A stretch of DNA of 64,000 nt. It comes from Rapana venosa. Lineage: Eukaryota > Mollusca > Gastropoda > Neogastropoda > Muricidae. A program made the translations under genes and the position numbers. Shown here piece after piece: positions 1 to 11,690 of the stretch. The notes under the pieces are model-generated. The model was not told the DNA's origin. It was given only the letters and a program-made list of their open reading frames with translations, and did no database searches. Location of the stretch: assembly GCA_028751875.1 (NCBI GenBank), contig CM054135.1:2859860-2923859 (forward strand), written 5' to 3'. The stretch's first letter is position 1, and each line of letters begins with the position of its first letter.

Positions 1-89
1 AGCTCTAAGTTTACCAAAGAGCTCTCTTTGCAAAGTCATGGAATGCATTGGTGAGTTGAAGATTGTTGTTTGTGTGTGAGTTGGTTGGT

Positions 90-500
90 TTTGTTGTTGT
101 TCTGTTGTTATCGTCGTTGTTTAAAGCTTACTTTTAAGCTCACCAAGATTAAATTTTTTTTTATAGAGTAAATGTGTTGTTTAGTTCTGTTGTTATCGTG
201 GTTGTTTAAAGCTTAAACTTTGAAGATCACCAAGATTTTTTAAAAATATAGAGTAAATGTCTTGTTGGTTATTTCTGTTGTTGTCATTGTCGTTGTGTAC
301 AGCTTGAACTTTGAAGATCGCCAAGATTTTTTTTGTTAGTCATTGTCATTGTCTAAAGCTTCCTTTGAAGACACCAAGATTGTTTTTTTCTAGAATAAAT
401 GTGTTGATTAGTCTGTTGTTGTCACAGTTGTTGTCTGTCTGTTGTTGTCACAGTTGTTGTCTAAAGCTTTATCTTCCAAGATCACCAAGAGCCACGCATT
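90..500. repeat. Degenerate minisatellite, unit about 50-110 bp
   Basis: About five imperfect units share the landmarks AAAGCTT, then TTTGAAGATCACCAAGAT, a T-rich stretch, then TAGAGTAAATGTGTTG and TCTGTTGTTGTCA. Landmarks recur near 142, 227, 320, 371 and 482. No coding pattern is visible; the short open frames here are T/G-rich artefacts. Confidence 0.7.
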
Positions 501-699
501 CGTCTCATTTCAGGGATCATGTGTACACAGTTAAAGTTTGTATGTAGAGTACTCCAACGGTTTATAGGCAGCAATATTGCAACTTCAGCTTAAAAATTTG
601 CTCAGGGGAATGAAGATGCTATTCACAGGATATTTTAAAGCATAGCATATTAATGTAGGTCTTAGTACCTTTGCTTATATACTTGAGTACTAATAACTA
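501..699. other. Unassigned sequence, no gene seen
   Basis: AT-rich sequence between the minisatellite and a SINE fragment. No splice-bounded open frame, RNA gene or known repeat was recognised. Confidence 0.4.
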
Positions 700-800
700 G
701 GGTAAAAATCAACCTGAACGAGTGCCTCAGTGGTGGCTCGAACCTGGGCCGTAACTTCGTGAGCGCAACGCTCTAACCACTAGGCTTAACCCCCGCCCCT
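700..800 (-). mobile_element. SINE-A fragment, tRNA-like head
   Basis: On the minus strand a tRNA-like A box region (CCTAGTGGTTAGAGCGTTG) is followed by a B-box-like GGTTCGAGCC, matching the head of the SINE-A copies listed below. The body is missing. Confidence 0.7.
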
Positions 801-1205
801 CACCCCCTTTATGAATTCTGTATTCCTAAGATCACAATAAGTTTAACGCTGTTTCAGGCGATCATTTCTAATGTGATTCATAGGTAGTTCATTCTAAAAC
901 AAGTTAGTGCAATGTACCTCAGCTTTTGCTACTTTCTACACAGTTGCCCTGTAACAATTGTTGCGTATTATGCGGAGTTGTTTCTGAAATTGAACATTTT
1001 GAGGGGTAGGGGGTGGGTGGGGGGGAGCTGAGCTCGTGGTTTAGAGCGACTTGACTTCGAATCTTGAGGGATTTCATAAACACAGGTTCGGGCCTGGTTG
1101 CTCGTGTTTTATAGGAAATTTTTTTCTCTGGAAGTTAAAATTTCTTAACTTCGTCTCAGAAATCATGCGGTCTTTGTTTTTATCGTTTCTCGAAAAGTCC
1201 GAAAG
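801..1205. other. Unassigned sequence, no gene seen
   Basis: Contains a G-run near 1005-1026. Nothing codes convincingly and no repeat match was noticed within the window. Confidence 0.4.
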
Positions 1206-1830
1206 TTCACCTGCGGCGAGATTTTGCGTATGTGAACATTTTCTGCGCACCATTAAGGTAGCAGCATTCTGATCTTCAGGGATTGCTGTGTAAAAAACCA
1301 TGTGCATGTTTTTTTTTGAGAATGTCATCCATTCCCTACCAGCACGAATTCGCCTTATCGTTGAAAAGAATAACAAGTTTTAATGTGTTGCGCCAGATGT
1401 TCTGCGTGCCGTTCCGCACACGGACAAGACTTTCGGGGAGTGGAGTAGGTAAGGTAAAGGTGTTCCCATAAGCCTATGTAGTCGTAGGGGAAGCGAGGGA
1501 CAGAGGACCTCAGCTTCTCTAGGCAGCATTTGAGGCGGCGCCCATCTCCTTCCCTCGCTGCTTTTACCTTCCCTGACCCTAAAGAGGGCAGGGTACCCAT
1601 TTACAGCTGGGGGGACTGTAATGAAGTCCAAGGGCGCAAAACGGTCACTCATCCAACTGGTAATCATCGTCGCTGCTGCGTAACTTTGGCCGGGGGGAAT
1701 AGGTACTGATGTTGAAATCAAAGGGAAAACGTCCCTCAAACAGGGCCTTGTGTTGGGCTGGAACCCGGGCGTCAGATCACAAGCGCAGCACTTGAACCAC
1801 TAGGGTTATCCGCTCCTTTTGTGTCGTCTG
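1206..1830 (-). mobile_element. SINE-A2 copy interrupted by a SINE-B
   Basis: Read on the minus strand: tRNA-like head (about 1822-1740), shared SINE-A centre, then, past the inserted SINE-B, the body with GCAGAACATCTGGCGCAACA and the alternative A2 3' end (AAGGTAGC and GCATTCTGATC in the plus-strand text near 1255-1275). The element continues on both sides of the SINE-B at 1452-1699. Confidence 0.7.
1452..1699 (-). mobile_element. SINE-B, 5'-truncated, nested in SINE-A
   Basis: Matches the full SINE-B at 59396-59703 in reverse orientation: 3' end GTAAGGTAAAGGTG, body GGCGGCGCCCATCTCC, and the 5S-like segment CGGTCACTCATCCAACTGG. The tRNA-like head is missing. A short direct repeat TAGGTA (1446-1451 and 1700-1705) may be the target duplication. 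Confidence 0.75.
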
Positions 1831-1879
1831 ATTTTATTTTGGTGGGTAAAAAAAAAAGTTACTGTAGACTATGCAATGA

Positions 1880-2110
1880 TAGTGCGTGTTTCATGGTATT
1901 TGGTCAGCTGATCTTCGACGTATGATCGTCACACTCCTACCAGAGATCATGGAGGTCGCCTTTCATGGTCTTTGATCACAGACTTCACAGAGATCATCAC
2001 CCTTCCTCACAGAGATCTGGTGACGCATTCATGGTCTTTGTCCAACTGACCTTCATCCAGTGATCGTCACCTTCACGAGATCATGAAGATGCCCCACGCA
2101 CGAATGTTGG
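1880..2110. repeat. Short degenerate tandem repeat
   Basis: Phrases such as TCATGGTCTTTG, AGAGATCATG and TGATCGTCAC recur several times over about 230 bp, giving a roughly 60-120 bp repeat period. No gene. Confidence 0.55.
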
Positions 2111-2734
2111 AGCGAATGACCGAAGATTGTCCAAGATATCCATGATCAGTAAACATATGGTCGATGTATGGGGTTTGAAGGGTTATAGACTGGGGGATAG
2201 GAGGCAAGGTGCTTCCCGAATCCCTGAAGGGCACGGACTTAGTGCACTCTCTGCCGGTTCCGTTGCCCCAGGGATGTAGACCAATCCACGGACGTCTTCG
2301 TATTCTATGGATTGAACCGCGAAGTAGGTAGGTCAGTTTGGGGTTAGGTATCAGATTGGGTCATTATGAGCCTACCATTCTTCTGAACACTTTAGGGACT
2401 AGATGCGACGTTGACATCCCCTCGACTTTTCTCCAACCCTGCCTTCTTTCTTCCTTCTTCTTCTTCATCTTCAAAACATCAGAAACTTCTGATGCCTGTC
2501 ATAGGAGCGACAAGTGCGCTTGCACTGCCGCTACACGCTGACAAGTTCAGGCAAGGCGCATCCGACCCCAGACTTCGACGCGTTAACGACAAACCTTGCG
2601 CCCCAAACATTGTCTACCCGCACTTTCCAGACCTTCTGGGTCCCTCCCTTTTGCCCCGATTTCAAAATCAGCTTTGGGTGTCGCGTTGTCATGGGTGTAC
2701 CAGTTCGGGGCTTGTGTCTCTCAAACAGTTTCTA
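2111..2734. other. Unassigned single-copy-looking sequence
   Basis: Mixed-composition DNA with a TTC-rich stretch at 2444-2475. Open frames of 67-134 codons overlap here in different frames, but none has a recognisable domain or splice context. No gene can be supported. Confidence 0.4.
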
Positions 2735-3425
2735 TAAAAGCATCAAGAGTAGATAAACGATCAAAGCAGATCAAAGCAACAAACAAAACAGCTAGCATCA
2801 AGAGCCCAGCATCAAGCACAGAGCTGACAAGACCCAGCATCAACTCACCAAACTCATCAAGAGCTGCACAAGACCCAGCTCAAAACAGAGCTAGCATCAA
2901 GAGTTTCATCAACACAACAACCCACAAGAGCCGCATCAAAGCTCAAAACCCCCCAAAGTCAAGACCGCTAAAAGCATCAAGGCTAGCATCAAAGTCATAA
3001 ACACAACACAACATAAAGAGCTGCATCAACGACTGAGTTCATAACCCTAAAGACCAGCATCAAGCATAAGAGCTGCATAAACCCACACGTACCAAGGGGG
3101 CCGCGTCGGAGAGCATCAAGCCAACATCGTCGTCGGACGCATAAAGCGAACATCTCGTCGGAGAAACTCAAGCGCAACACTCGTCGGACCCGCATCAACG
3201 CAAATCGTCATGGGAGGACATCAAAGCAACATCTCAAGGCAACATCGTCGCAACATCGGGGCCCGGGGAGCAGTACAGCGCAACTCGCGTGGGAGCACAA
3301 GCGAAAACATCGTCGTCGGAGCATCAAGCGCAACATCGTCCGGGCACAAGCCAACATCGTCGCGGAGCTCAAGCGCAAAAAAATCGCGTCGGAGCAGTAT
3401 CCAAAACCCCAAAAAAAGTAAGTAC
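2735..3425. repeat. GCATCAAG-type degenerate minisatellite
   Basis: The word CATCAAG or CATCAA recurs dozens of times. The first half has units like AGCATCAAGAGC; the second half drifts to AACATCGTCGTCGGAGC. Open frames across it come from the repeat and lack stop pressure, so they are not called genes. Confidence 0.7.
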
Positions 3426-3428
3426 CAA

Positions 3429-3437
3429 TTTTTTTTT

Positions 3438-3478
<41 letters not shown>

Positions 3479-3570
3479 CCTCTGTTAGAGTTAAAGGGTT
3501 CCCTTTTCCCCAAGGGGGAATTTTTTGTGGGCGCCCGCTTCTTCCCCCCCCCCCCCCCCCCCCCCCCAAC
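3429..3570. repeat. Homopolymer blocks T, G, then C
   Basis: A T-run runs directly into a G-run of about 30, and a C-run of over 20 follows at about 3545-3567. Poly-Gly and poly-Pro open frames over it are meaningless. Such runs are prone to assembly error. Confidence 0.8.
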
Positions 3571-3571
3571 C

Positions 3572-3965
3572 TTTAAGGTAGCTGCTTCTGACTTTTGGAG
3601 GAATTGTCTAAACACACCCTGTTTTGCATTGATTTTTGTTAAATAACGCACCTTTCCACCGCAAAAACTTACTCTTCTTGGGGTTTTAAGTGTGCGTAAA
3701 TGGTTTAATTAATTTTGCACCCAAAAATATGAGGGAAAAAAAAAAACTTTTTAAAATTTTTTTCGAGGTAGGGAAAAAAACCTGTGCTTTTTTTTTTTTT
3801 TCATCCGTTTCCGTTGTATGCGTTTTGTCAATTTTTTTTACGTTCCACCAACACAATGAACACTCTCCGAAAAAATAACGGCTTTAACTGTGGCAAGATG
3901 TTTCTGCTGCGTTCGCACACGGGAACCTTTTAATAGTCTCATCCGAAAGGAGGCGTTTAAATTTA
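3572..3965 (-). mobile_element. SINE-A2, diverged
   Basis: Plus-strand text shows the A2 3' end (AAGGTAGCTGCTTCTGACTT at 3577) and then the body landmarks in minus orientation: GCAAGATGTTTCTGCTGCG, TTCGCACACGGGA and TAGTCTCATCCGAAAGG near 3890-3955. Homopolymers are inflated. Confidence 0.6.
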
Positions 3966-4231
3966 TTAAGGTGTTTAGATTAATCGGAGACCCCAAAATT
4001 CTGAACTCTTCATGAAAAAACCCATGTCACTTTATCTTTTTTCCCTATCACTTTCCACCGGCCACAAATTCCATTTTAAATTTTTTCCCCGGGGCTCAAA
4101 AATTATTGCAAACTTTCCAAATTTTAATAAAAAGCTTTTAAAAATGTTTTGGGGACCCTACAGGAATGCACAAAAGTCAAGTGAAAAAAATTTCATTTAT
4201 TTCTTGATATTGAAAAAGGAAAAAAAAAATC

Positions 4232-7023
4232 TCATTTCACCACTCCCTCATCCCTTTTGGTGGGGACAACCGTTGGGGTACCCCAGGGACGCTGCAAGGG
4301 GACCCCCAAAAGGGGTTCGTCCGGGGCTTTTTTCCCGGGAGGCGGGACAGTGAGGCCGGCCCCACCCTTTGATTTTTGGATATCCACCTTTTGCGTGGTC
4401 TTTCCCTGCCTCCTTGTCCTCCCCACCTTTCCCTTTCGGGAATGCCCTTGACGGGCGGGTTATGCCTTGTTGTGTGGCCAAAAACCCATTCATTTTCCCC
4501 CCTTTGACTGTATCTAGAAGGGTTTTTCCTTTTTTGCCAGCCATGCCTCGACTGCTCCCAAGACGTAGTCATTTTTTTTTGGCGGTCCTGTGGGAAAAAA
4601 TTTTTTAAAGGATCCGCCTGGGGCCCTTTTCATCTCAAAGGCTTAAATGCGACGTTTTTAAATCGGCAGTAAGTTCCATGCTTCAACAGCGTAAAAGGGC
4701 AAGGGATGTGACGAGTCCCTTTGTAAGTCTGCCCTTAGTGGGGGTTTCTGATTTTTGGTGGTTTCTCCACATTTTCCCGCCAGCTTAGTAAATGGGGGAG
4801 AGTCCCACAGAAAGGCTACCCTTCACCCTTGTGTGCCTTTCCCTTCTTTGGTGATGACTGCTCCAAGGTAACTTAAAAATTTTTCCCCCTCCTCAAGTAT
4901 CTCGCCACTCATCTTGATGCGGGGGAGGGTTCGGTGGGTACTTTTTTCACTAGGATCTTGCTTTTTTCCGTGCTGATCTCCAAAACCGTGGGCATTGGCA
5001 TGTTTCCATCTGGTGGTGAGATCCTGGATACTTCTTCACTGGGGCCCCCATGAGAAAAAATATCGTCTGCGAATCGAAGTTTGCAGACCCCCCTTTCCTC
5101 CTTTGTGTTTGGGGTCTTGAAGCCAAGGAGGGCCCCGCATGATGTTCTCCAGGAACACGTTGAAAAGAAGGGGGATAGCGGGCACCCCTTGTCGAACTCC
5201 CAACTGAATCCGGAAGAACTCCCCAAATTCTCCACCCATGAGGACTGAAACTGGGAGCTGTCATACAGCGCCGGGAAATGATTTGAATCAGGTCCTCTCG
5301 AACTTAGTCTCTCATGACTTTTCCCCCCGAGCCCTTTTTGCCACACTCCCAAACGAAGGCCTTCTTTTAAGTTTAATGAAAATTGTTGTAGACTGGAAAC
5401 TGATGTTGGAAAAATGCTTCTCCTTTTGAGCATTCTGATGTTGAAGATCTGCTCGAAAAGTGCCTTTTGACCGGTCTGAATCCCGCCGTTCTTCCCATAG
5501 GTTTTCCCTTTTGCTTGTTTTTTTCAGTCTGTTCCCAAAGGGAATCGTAGCATAACTTTCTTGGGTGGCTTATCAGACTGTTGTTCTTTTAAATTTTTCA
5601 CTTCTTCAGGTCTCCCTTCTTTGGAAGTGGAAAATAAATGGGTTTTTTGGGTTTCCCCTTTTTCAGGCCACTCTTTTCTGGGCCCCGATGCGGTTTGGGA
5701 GATGATTGTTTTAAAGCCTTGAAAATCCCCTGGGGCCCCCGTTTTTTGAAGAGCTCACCGGGATGTTTTTCCCCTCCCCGGTTTACTTGCCTTTCCCTTT
5801 CCCGGGGCCCTTTCCTTTCTTCTTCTACCTCTTCCCTCCCAAACCCTTTTGGGTTTCCCGGAAACGAAGGTTTTGGGGTCTTGGGTTTTGAAGTTTGTTC
5901 GGAAACACCTTTAGCTTGTGTATTTTACTCCCCTGCAATATTCTGTCCCCCCCCTTCAGATAGTGGCGCCCCTTCCTGAAAAAAAAGGGGACCCCCCCTT
6001 TTTCTTTTAAAACGGAGGGCTTTTTTCTGCAGGGGCTTGGTTAGTACCAATTTATGGTCTGGTACGCCTCTTTGCCGTCTCCTTTTGCGATTTTTCCTTT
6101 TCAACCTTGGGGATTTTTTCTGACATCCAGTTCCCCATGGCCTCAATTCCCTCCCTTCTTGGGTTGACCTTTTTGACTGTTTTTTAACCCCTAAAAGGGG
6201 CCCTTTCTGGGTTTTTTTTTCTTCACTGGCTTTAGCTCCCCACGTTGTTTGCACAGGTCCAGGATATCGTTTTGGAAACCCCCGGTTGGTTCTTTTTTCT
6301 CTCTTTTCCCCAAAGGTCTCCAGCCTTTTCTCCTGAAAAAGGGCCCCGCGAAGGGCCCCCAGTGGGGGTTGTTGATGGGCACTTGGAGGGAAAATTTAAT
6401 GCTGCAAATTGCCCCCTATCCCCAGCTTTTAAAAATTTCCCCGCTTTGGGGGCCCTTTAGCTTTTCCTTTTAACCACAAACGGGGGTTTTTCTTTTTGGT
6501 TCTTGGGCTTAGGGGCTTGAAACTGAAAGGGCGGAGACCATGCGTGGTCACTGCCAATATCAGCGCCCGGGAAACTTCTTTTTCTGGGCTTTGTTGATGC
6601 CGACTTTTAAAACGTTTTGGGGGGCCAAAAATGTATCAATCTGGTTTATTGTTTTCCATTTGGGGGATTTCCACGTCGTTTTTTCCCTTTATGTCTTGTG
6701 GGGGTATAAGGGGTTTTGGGGACAGTAAGATTTTGGCCGCCCTTGGGGAATTTTCCCAAAAATCCCCGAAAACCCCCTAAACATTAGTTTCCCTCCACCC
6801 AAAAAAAGGCCACGTCCCCCATTTTCATAACGCAGGTCCGACTTGGGTTCCAGTCGCCCTGGATCACGAGAAAGTCCTTCTTTTGGGTTTTATTTTTATG
6901 GCGCTCCAAATCTTCGGGGAAACACCGAAAGCTTTTAACAACGTTTTTCGATGTTTTGGGGCTAGACGAATTTAAGGGCCCGTTGTGTGGTTTTTTCTGG
7001 ACACGCAAAGGGGATCTAACCAC
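4232..7023 (-). mobile_element. RTE-type LINE, decayed (RTE-1)
   Basis: Non-LTR retrotransposon remains on the minus strand, in the expected order. The endonuclease end is at 7023-6784 (PKKDFLVIQGDWNP, matching the better copy at 41.6 kb). The linker is at about 6280-6230 (ILDLCKQRGELK). The reverse transcriptase is at 5433-4909, with GVRQGVPA-like and LRFADDI segments followed by ISTEKSKIL. The C-terminal tail at 4572-4237 has GHTTRHN and RGRPRKRW-like residues. The frame is broken many times, and long C, T and G runs suggest poor polishing as well as decay. Seen directly: the motifs. Known: this order is typical of RTE-clade elements. It is not functional. Confidence 0.75.
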
Positions 7024-7085
7024 CTAAAAAATAAAACAATGGGTTGTGGTGTTGAATATTAATTGTATTGTATACCCCTTCAAGT

Positions 7086-7455
7086 CATAAGATTTCTCTG
7101 CCTGAAATTCGGGATGCTCTCCCCAGGGAGAACGCGTCGCCACAAGAGCAGCGCCACCCATTATTTTTCCTTTTCCTGTCTGCATATGTACGTTTCCCTA
7201 TCAGTGTGGCTTTTTTCCTACAAAATTTTGCCCAGAACTCTTTTGTTGCCGTGGGTTCTTTTACGTGCGCTAAATGCGTGATGCACACAAGACCTTGGTC
7301 TATCATCTCATCCGAAAGAATAGTACCCAGACCACGACCACTCACGGTCTACCCAATGCGGGTAAAGTTTCGGGCACAAACAGGGATCGAACCACCTCAG
7401 TCGACTTCTCGCTTTCTAGGCAGGTGCATTACCTCTAGACCACCGATCCACAAAT
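7086..7455 (-). mobile_element. SINE-E, near full length
   Basis: Minus strand: tRNA-like head with GGTCTAGAGGTAATGCACC, then GGTTCGATCC, a centre with GATGAGATGATAGACCAAGG, then CACGTAAAAGAACCCACGG, and the 3' part GGTGGCGCTGCTCTTGTGGC with CTCTCCCTGGGGAGAGCA. The same structure lies on the plus strand at 62005-62590. A copy of the 3' part is at 48430-48620. Confidence 0.8.
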
Positions 7456-7614
7456 AGAAAATATAGCCTCCCCTGGATATCACTGAAAACATTTTGGTCT
7501 TTTTACCAAGAGTGCTATTTTCTTCGTGGGCTATTTTCATTTCCGTGTCATAGTTCTGAATACGTCATAAATGACGTAGTCTTTTTTTTCTTTTTTTAAA
7601 ATTTCGTTCGGCGC

Positions 7615-8255
7615 TAGAGCTTTCAGGTTCACAAATGGTGGGATTTTGCATATACCACCGTTTTTTTCCTTTCAACTAACTTCAGGAATGATGTCTAATT
7701 ATTTTTTAAATTTTATTTCATTTCGAGGATAACAGAATAAGCATTCATGTGCTTTCTTACATCCAGTCCCCGTGTGTATGCAGTTTTGTAAATTTCGTCA
7801 TCCGTTCCCACCCGAACACAATGGCCTACTCATCCGAAAAGCAGAACGGGTTTTAACGTGCACGCAAGATGTTCTGCGTGGCTAAATACGATACCAGCGT
7901 GCACGCGCATTTTTTTTCTGTTTGAAATTTTGTCATCCGTTCCTACCGTCACGCAAAGGCCTACTCTTTCGAAAAGCGGAATGGGTTTTAACGAGTGTGC
8001 AAGATGTTTTCTGCGCGCGTTCGGACACAAGACCACGGTTTATAGTCTCAATCTGAGGGACCTTAGGGCGAATGGAGTGGATACTTCTTGAACACTCAGA
8101 CATTAATTGTTTGTCACAGGAGTACAAATATGTTACTGATAACAGGGGCGGGGAGGTGGGGGATTCCTCTTAAACGAATGCCTTAGTAGTGGTTCGATCC
8201 GGGCGGTAAGATCACAAGCGCAATACTCAAACCACCAAGCAATCCCGCCCCACTA
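7615..8255 (-). mobile_element. SINE-A, composite with duplicated body
   Basis: The tRNA-like head is at about 8252-8165 (GGTGGTTTGAGTATTGCGC, then GGATCGAACC). The body occurs twice: 7735-7880 with the A1 3' end (GAGGATAACAGAATAAGC) and 7915-8060. An A2-like 3' end (ATTTTGCATATACCACCG, ACTTCAGGAATGATGTCT) lies at 7630-7700. Either an internal duplication or two stacked insertions. Confidence 0.65.
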
Positions 8256-8284
8256 AATATAGTTTTCGAATTTTTTTTTTTTTT

Positions 8285-8545
8285 TTAATTCTTTAATTTC
8301 GAAGAAAATGGAATAAGCACTCATGTGCTTTTTTCTTTTCAAGCAGTCCTTGTGTGTATGCAGTTTTGTAAATTTTGTCATCTGTTATCACCGGCACACA
8401 ATAGGCTACTCTTATGAAAGGCGGAACAGGTGTTAACATGAGCACGTGGGACCTCGGTTTATAGTCTCATCCGGACTTTTGATCCATTAGACATGGCCCT
8501 TAGATCATGCGTTCTAACCACTAGCTCTCTTCTCCTACTCCCTCC
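8285..8545 (-). mobile_element. SINE-A1 copy
   Basis: A1 3' end (AATGGAATAAGCACTCATG), body (TTTGTCATCTGTTATCACC, GCGGAACAGGTGTTAAC) and centre (GGTTTATAGTCTCATCCGG) in minus orientation, with a decayed head. A further body scrap of about 50 bp lies at 8705-8757. Confidence 0.75.
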
Positions 8546-8884
8546 CTCCCTCCTTCCCAAATGTCAGTTTGAATCAGTTCTTAAACAATTTATTTATCAC
8601 CCCCCTCCTCATCTAATATAAAACCACACAAAAACCAACCAACCAAGTGAACAAAACCCAAGGCAAGTCCAGGTGAGCTGAATTTTGTTTCCCTGATCAA
8701 TACAAACGGAATTCAAGCGGAACAGGATTTAACGTGTGCGCAACATGTTCTGCAATATGTTGAAGCTGATAGAAATAATCACAATGTTTGCTGCAGAAGC
8801 CTTTTTGTTGTTCACAACATTGGGGTCATGATTTTCTTGATAAGATGTTTTCTTTATGGTTCCTGGACTAGATTTCCGCGATTT

Positions 8885-9352
8885 GCCAATGGTGATATTT
8901 TGCGTAGGCGACCGTTCACCCACCATTCAGGTAGCCACATTCCGACTTCGGGATGATGTCTATAAAACATCAGTTCGCACGAATTGGTATTTTAACATCT
9001 TATCATCCGTTCCTACCGGCACGAGATGGCCTACTCTTACGAAAGATGGAACGGGGTTTAATATTTCCGGAAGATGTTTTTGCGTGGGTTCGCACATTGA
9101 ATTCGGTTTATAGTTTCATCCGAAAGGGGGGAAGGGGTGGGGGGTGTGGAGTGGAGTTGGTTTGTAGTCTCATTCGATGGACTTTCGGGGGAGTGGAGTT
9201 GGTTTATCGTCTCATTCGATGGACTTTCGGGGAAATGGCATCGGTATTGATGCCAAGGGCAAAAATCCACACAAACGGGCGTTTCTGTAGTGGCTCGAAC
9301 CCGGGCCATCAGATCACGAGCTCAACGCTCTAACCACTAAGCTATCCCGCTC
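8885..9352 (-). mobile_element. SINE-A2 copy with complete head
   Basis: The head at 9350-9285 reads GGGATAGCTTAGTGGTTAG on the minus strand and has a clean B box, GGGTTCGAGCC. The centre TAGTCTCATTCGATGGACTT is tandemly duplicated near 9165-9230. The 3' end is the A2 type (CCACCATTCAGGTAGCCACA, then ATTCCGACTTCGGGATG). Confidence 0.8.
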
Positions 9353-9524
9353 CTGATTTGATTTAAGTCTGTACGTTTAAATCCGGCAGACTCTGAACTT
9401 ATCTTTCTTCATAATTATACGAATTAGTTGTGAGATATGAAAAAACTTGAGCGGAAAATGACTAGGGGAAAATTATTTACGTGTGCATTTCTGAGATCAA
9501 GTTCACCGTTTTATTTTATTTATT

Positions 9525-9865
9525 CATTCATTCTTGTATATCGAGGATAATGGAATAAGCTTTCGCGTGCTTTTACATCCAGTTCAACGTGTGTATGTAG
9601 TTTTGTAAATTTTGTCATCTATTCCCACAGGCACACAATGGCCTACTCTTTCGAAAAGCGGAACAGGATTAGACGTGAGCGACCAAGGAATTCTGCGTGC
9701 GTCATTACACGGGGCTCGATTTATAGTCTCGTAGGACGGATTTCTGGCAGGAGTGGAATCTGCACTGAGAACTCTAGGGGGAAAATCCTTGAAACGGATT
9801 CGAACCGGATCGTCAGATTGCACTGCGTGCGCAATGGTTCTAACTCTAGGCTCTTTAGAACTGAC
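9525..9865 (-). mobile_element. SINE-A1 copy
   Basis: A1 3' end (CGAGGATAATGGAATAAGC), body (CACACAATGGCCTACTCTTT) and a tRNA-like head with GGTTCGAATCC near 9800 on the minus strand. Confidence 0.8.
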
Positions 9866-10324
9866 GATACGTGCTCAAATGCGCGGGTTATTTGGGGGGT
9901 GGGGTAGTGGGTGGGTTGTTTAGGATAGCATGATACATTTTGAAGCGACTGAATTGATAATGTCTTGATCATGTAAACTGTGGGGAGTGCTAAGGTTGGT
10001 TGTTGTTGTATGCTGTTTTCAGGGGGATTCTTTTGGGCCGAACCAAAAGTACAAGAGCTCAACGGCCTGAGTGACCAGTTCAGACTTACAGGTCATCAGC
10101 CAACGAGGAAGCAAGACAGATTGGATCAAGGACTGGATTTAAAAAAAAAAGAATCAAGTTATGGTTAGTTCTCAAGAACTTTTTGTCTTCCATACATCTT
10201 GCGGGAATAGCAAACGGCTTTGCTTCTCAGCAGAATCAAACCAAACGATTAGGAAAATACCTTCACGATAATGTATCCCTCGAAATGCTTTATATTTTCC
10301 CTCTCTTCTTCCTGAAAAGCTCGA
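9866..10324. other. Unassigned sequence, no gene seen
   Basis: Single-copy-looking DNA. A 155-codon plus-strand open frame begins near 10183, but its second half overlaps repeat F, which recurs at 48 kb, so I do not call it a gene. Confidence 0.4.
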
Positions 10325-10610
10325 ACAGCAACTACTCTCTGTCATATGAGCAAAAATGCTTTGCTCTGCTGTCAAGCACCTGTCAAATCGGGTCCAGCAC
10401 ATCCCACTTCAGCATGGGAGAGAACTGTTATCTTTTAAGCCTTTCTGCAAAAAAGGCAGGAGAATGGACCAAGAAGGAAAAATATAAAGGGGATGACATG
10501 AAGAAAAGGAACAAGGCAGAAACGACAGGAATAGAAAAGAAGGAAATTCTTTGCACAAAATTTCCAGAAGGGGGGATGCTATTCATACTGACCTCCCCCC
10601 CCCCCCCTAC
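10325..10610 (+). repeat. Dispersed repeat F, copy 1
   Basis: Shares an ordered series of landmarks with 48015-48305: GTCAAGCACCTGTCAAATCG, a CATAAGAGAGAA-like word, AAAAAGGCAGGAGAATGGA, AACAAGGCAGAAACGACAGG and TCCAGAAGGGGGGATGCT. Unclassified; no terminal repeats or tRNA-like head were recognised. Confidence 0.65.
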
Positions 10611-11016
10611 ATCCCCATGGGGAATTTATTTTTTTTTAGATAGAAAATAGGTAAATATGTTCCATAAATTATGTAGCCATTGGGAAACTCAGTGTCGGAA
10701 AACACAAAAATCGAAATTGGAAAATGACAATTGAATAGTGGATGATTTTGGCCCGGAGTTTTTTAAAAAAATACCAGAAGTGACTTCACAAAGGATCCTG
10801 GTCATGAGATAACTCTACCCAGGACTGTTCGTTGCAAAAATCCGAGAGAGAAGTTCAACTTTGAAGTGTTCTGATGAATTCATTGGAATTTCGAGAGGAG
10901 TGTTCAAGTGGTTAGTTATATAATTTTTTTGAGGATAGCAAAATTTGGTAACGAGTTGTCGGGGCATTTTTAACAAATGAGTGATGATTTTACAGTGGTA
11001 TTACCCTTCCACCTTT
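10611..11016. other. Unassigned sequence, no gene seen
   Basis: AT-rich sequence lacking recognisable repeats or coding signals. Confidence 0.4.
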
Positions 11017-11220
11017 ATTCTCTCTCTCTCTCTTCCTCTCTCTCTTCTCTGTCTGTTGTCTGGTCTGTCTGTGTTGCATTGTGTGTGTGCGTGTGTTTGT
11101 GTGTGTGCGTGCGTGCGTGCGGTGTGTGCGTGTGTGTGTGCGTGCGGTTGGTCATGTGCGTGTGGGTTAGTGCGCGTGTTAATTATGGTGCGAGTGTGTG
11201 TGTGTGTGTCTGTGGGGGGA
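11017..11220. repeat. CT then TG microsatellite
   Basis: A CT-rich run passes into imperfect TG/CG repeats. The open frame across it encodes only Cys-Val runs. Confidence 0.9.
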
Positions 11221-11464
11221 GGTTACTCCCGGTTGGAAGGGGAGGTAATGTGGGAAATGGATGCTTGGATGGGGTCGGGCTAGAGCCGTGCGGTAGTACA
11301 AAAGAGGCTGGCTATTTTCTTAAACCGTTTATTTTGGACTCTTGTTTTTTTAAAACGGATGGCCCTTGTTCAAAAGTGTCCCCGATTTCATGGCGACAGC
11401 AAAACTGTTAAAGCAACTTGCTCAAAAATGCTTCCGGCTTGAAATTGCTTCAATTTTGACCATA

Positions 11465-11690
11465 ATGGAATAAACACTTACCGAGTGTTTTTTAAAAATC
11501 CAGCCTCGTGTGATTGCGATTTTTGCGAAGAACAGTATCCCTTTACCGCACTCGACACACAAAGGGTGTACACTTGGAAAGGCGGAAAAGCTTTAAATGT
11601 GCTGAAGATGTTTTGCGTGCGTTCACACTCACTCGGCACTCGGTTACTCAGTCTTATTCGAAAAAGACTTTGTGGGGTTAGGAGAAAGAT
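11465..11690 (-). mobile_element. SINE-A, diverged body
   Basis: ATGGAATAAACACTTACCGA, then GCGGAAAAGCTTTAAATG and GAAGATGTTTTGCGTGCGTT, in the A-family order. The open frame 11485-11973 runs through this element and is rejected as a gene. Confidence 0.6.

Noticed and set aside
3208..3651. Poly-Gly/Pro open frames
   Set aside because: Homopolymer G and C runs, likely partly assembly artefact.
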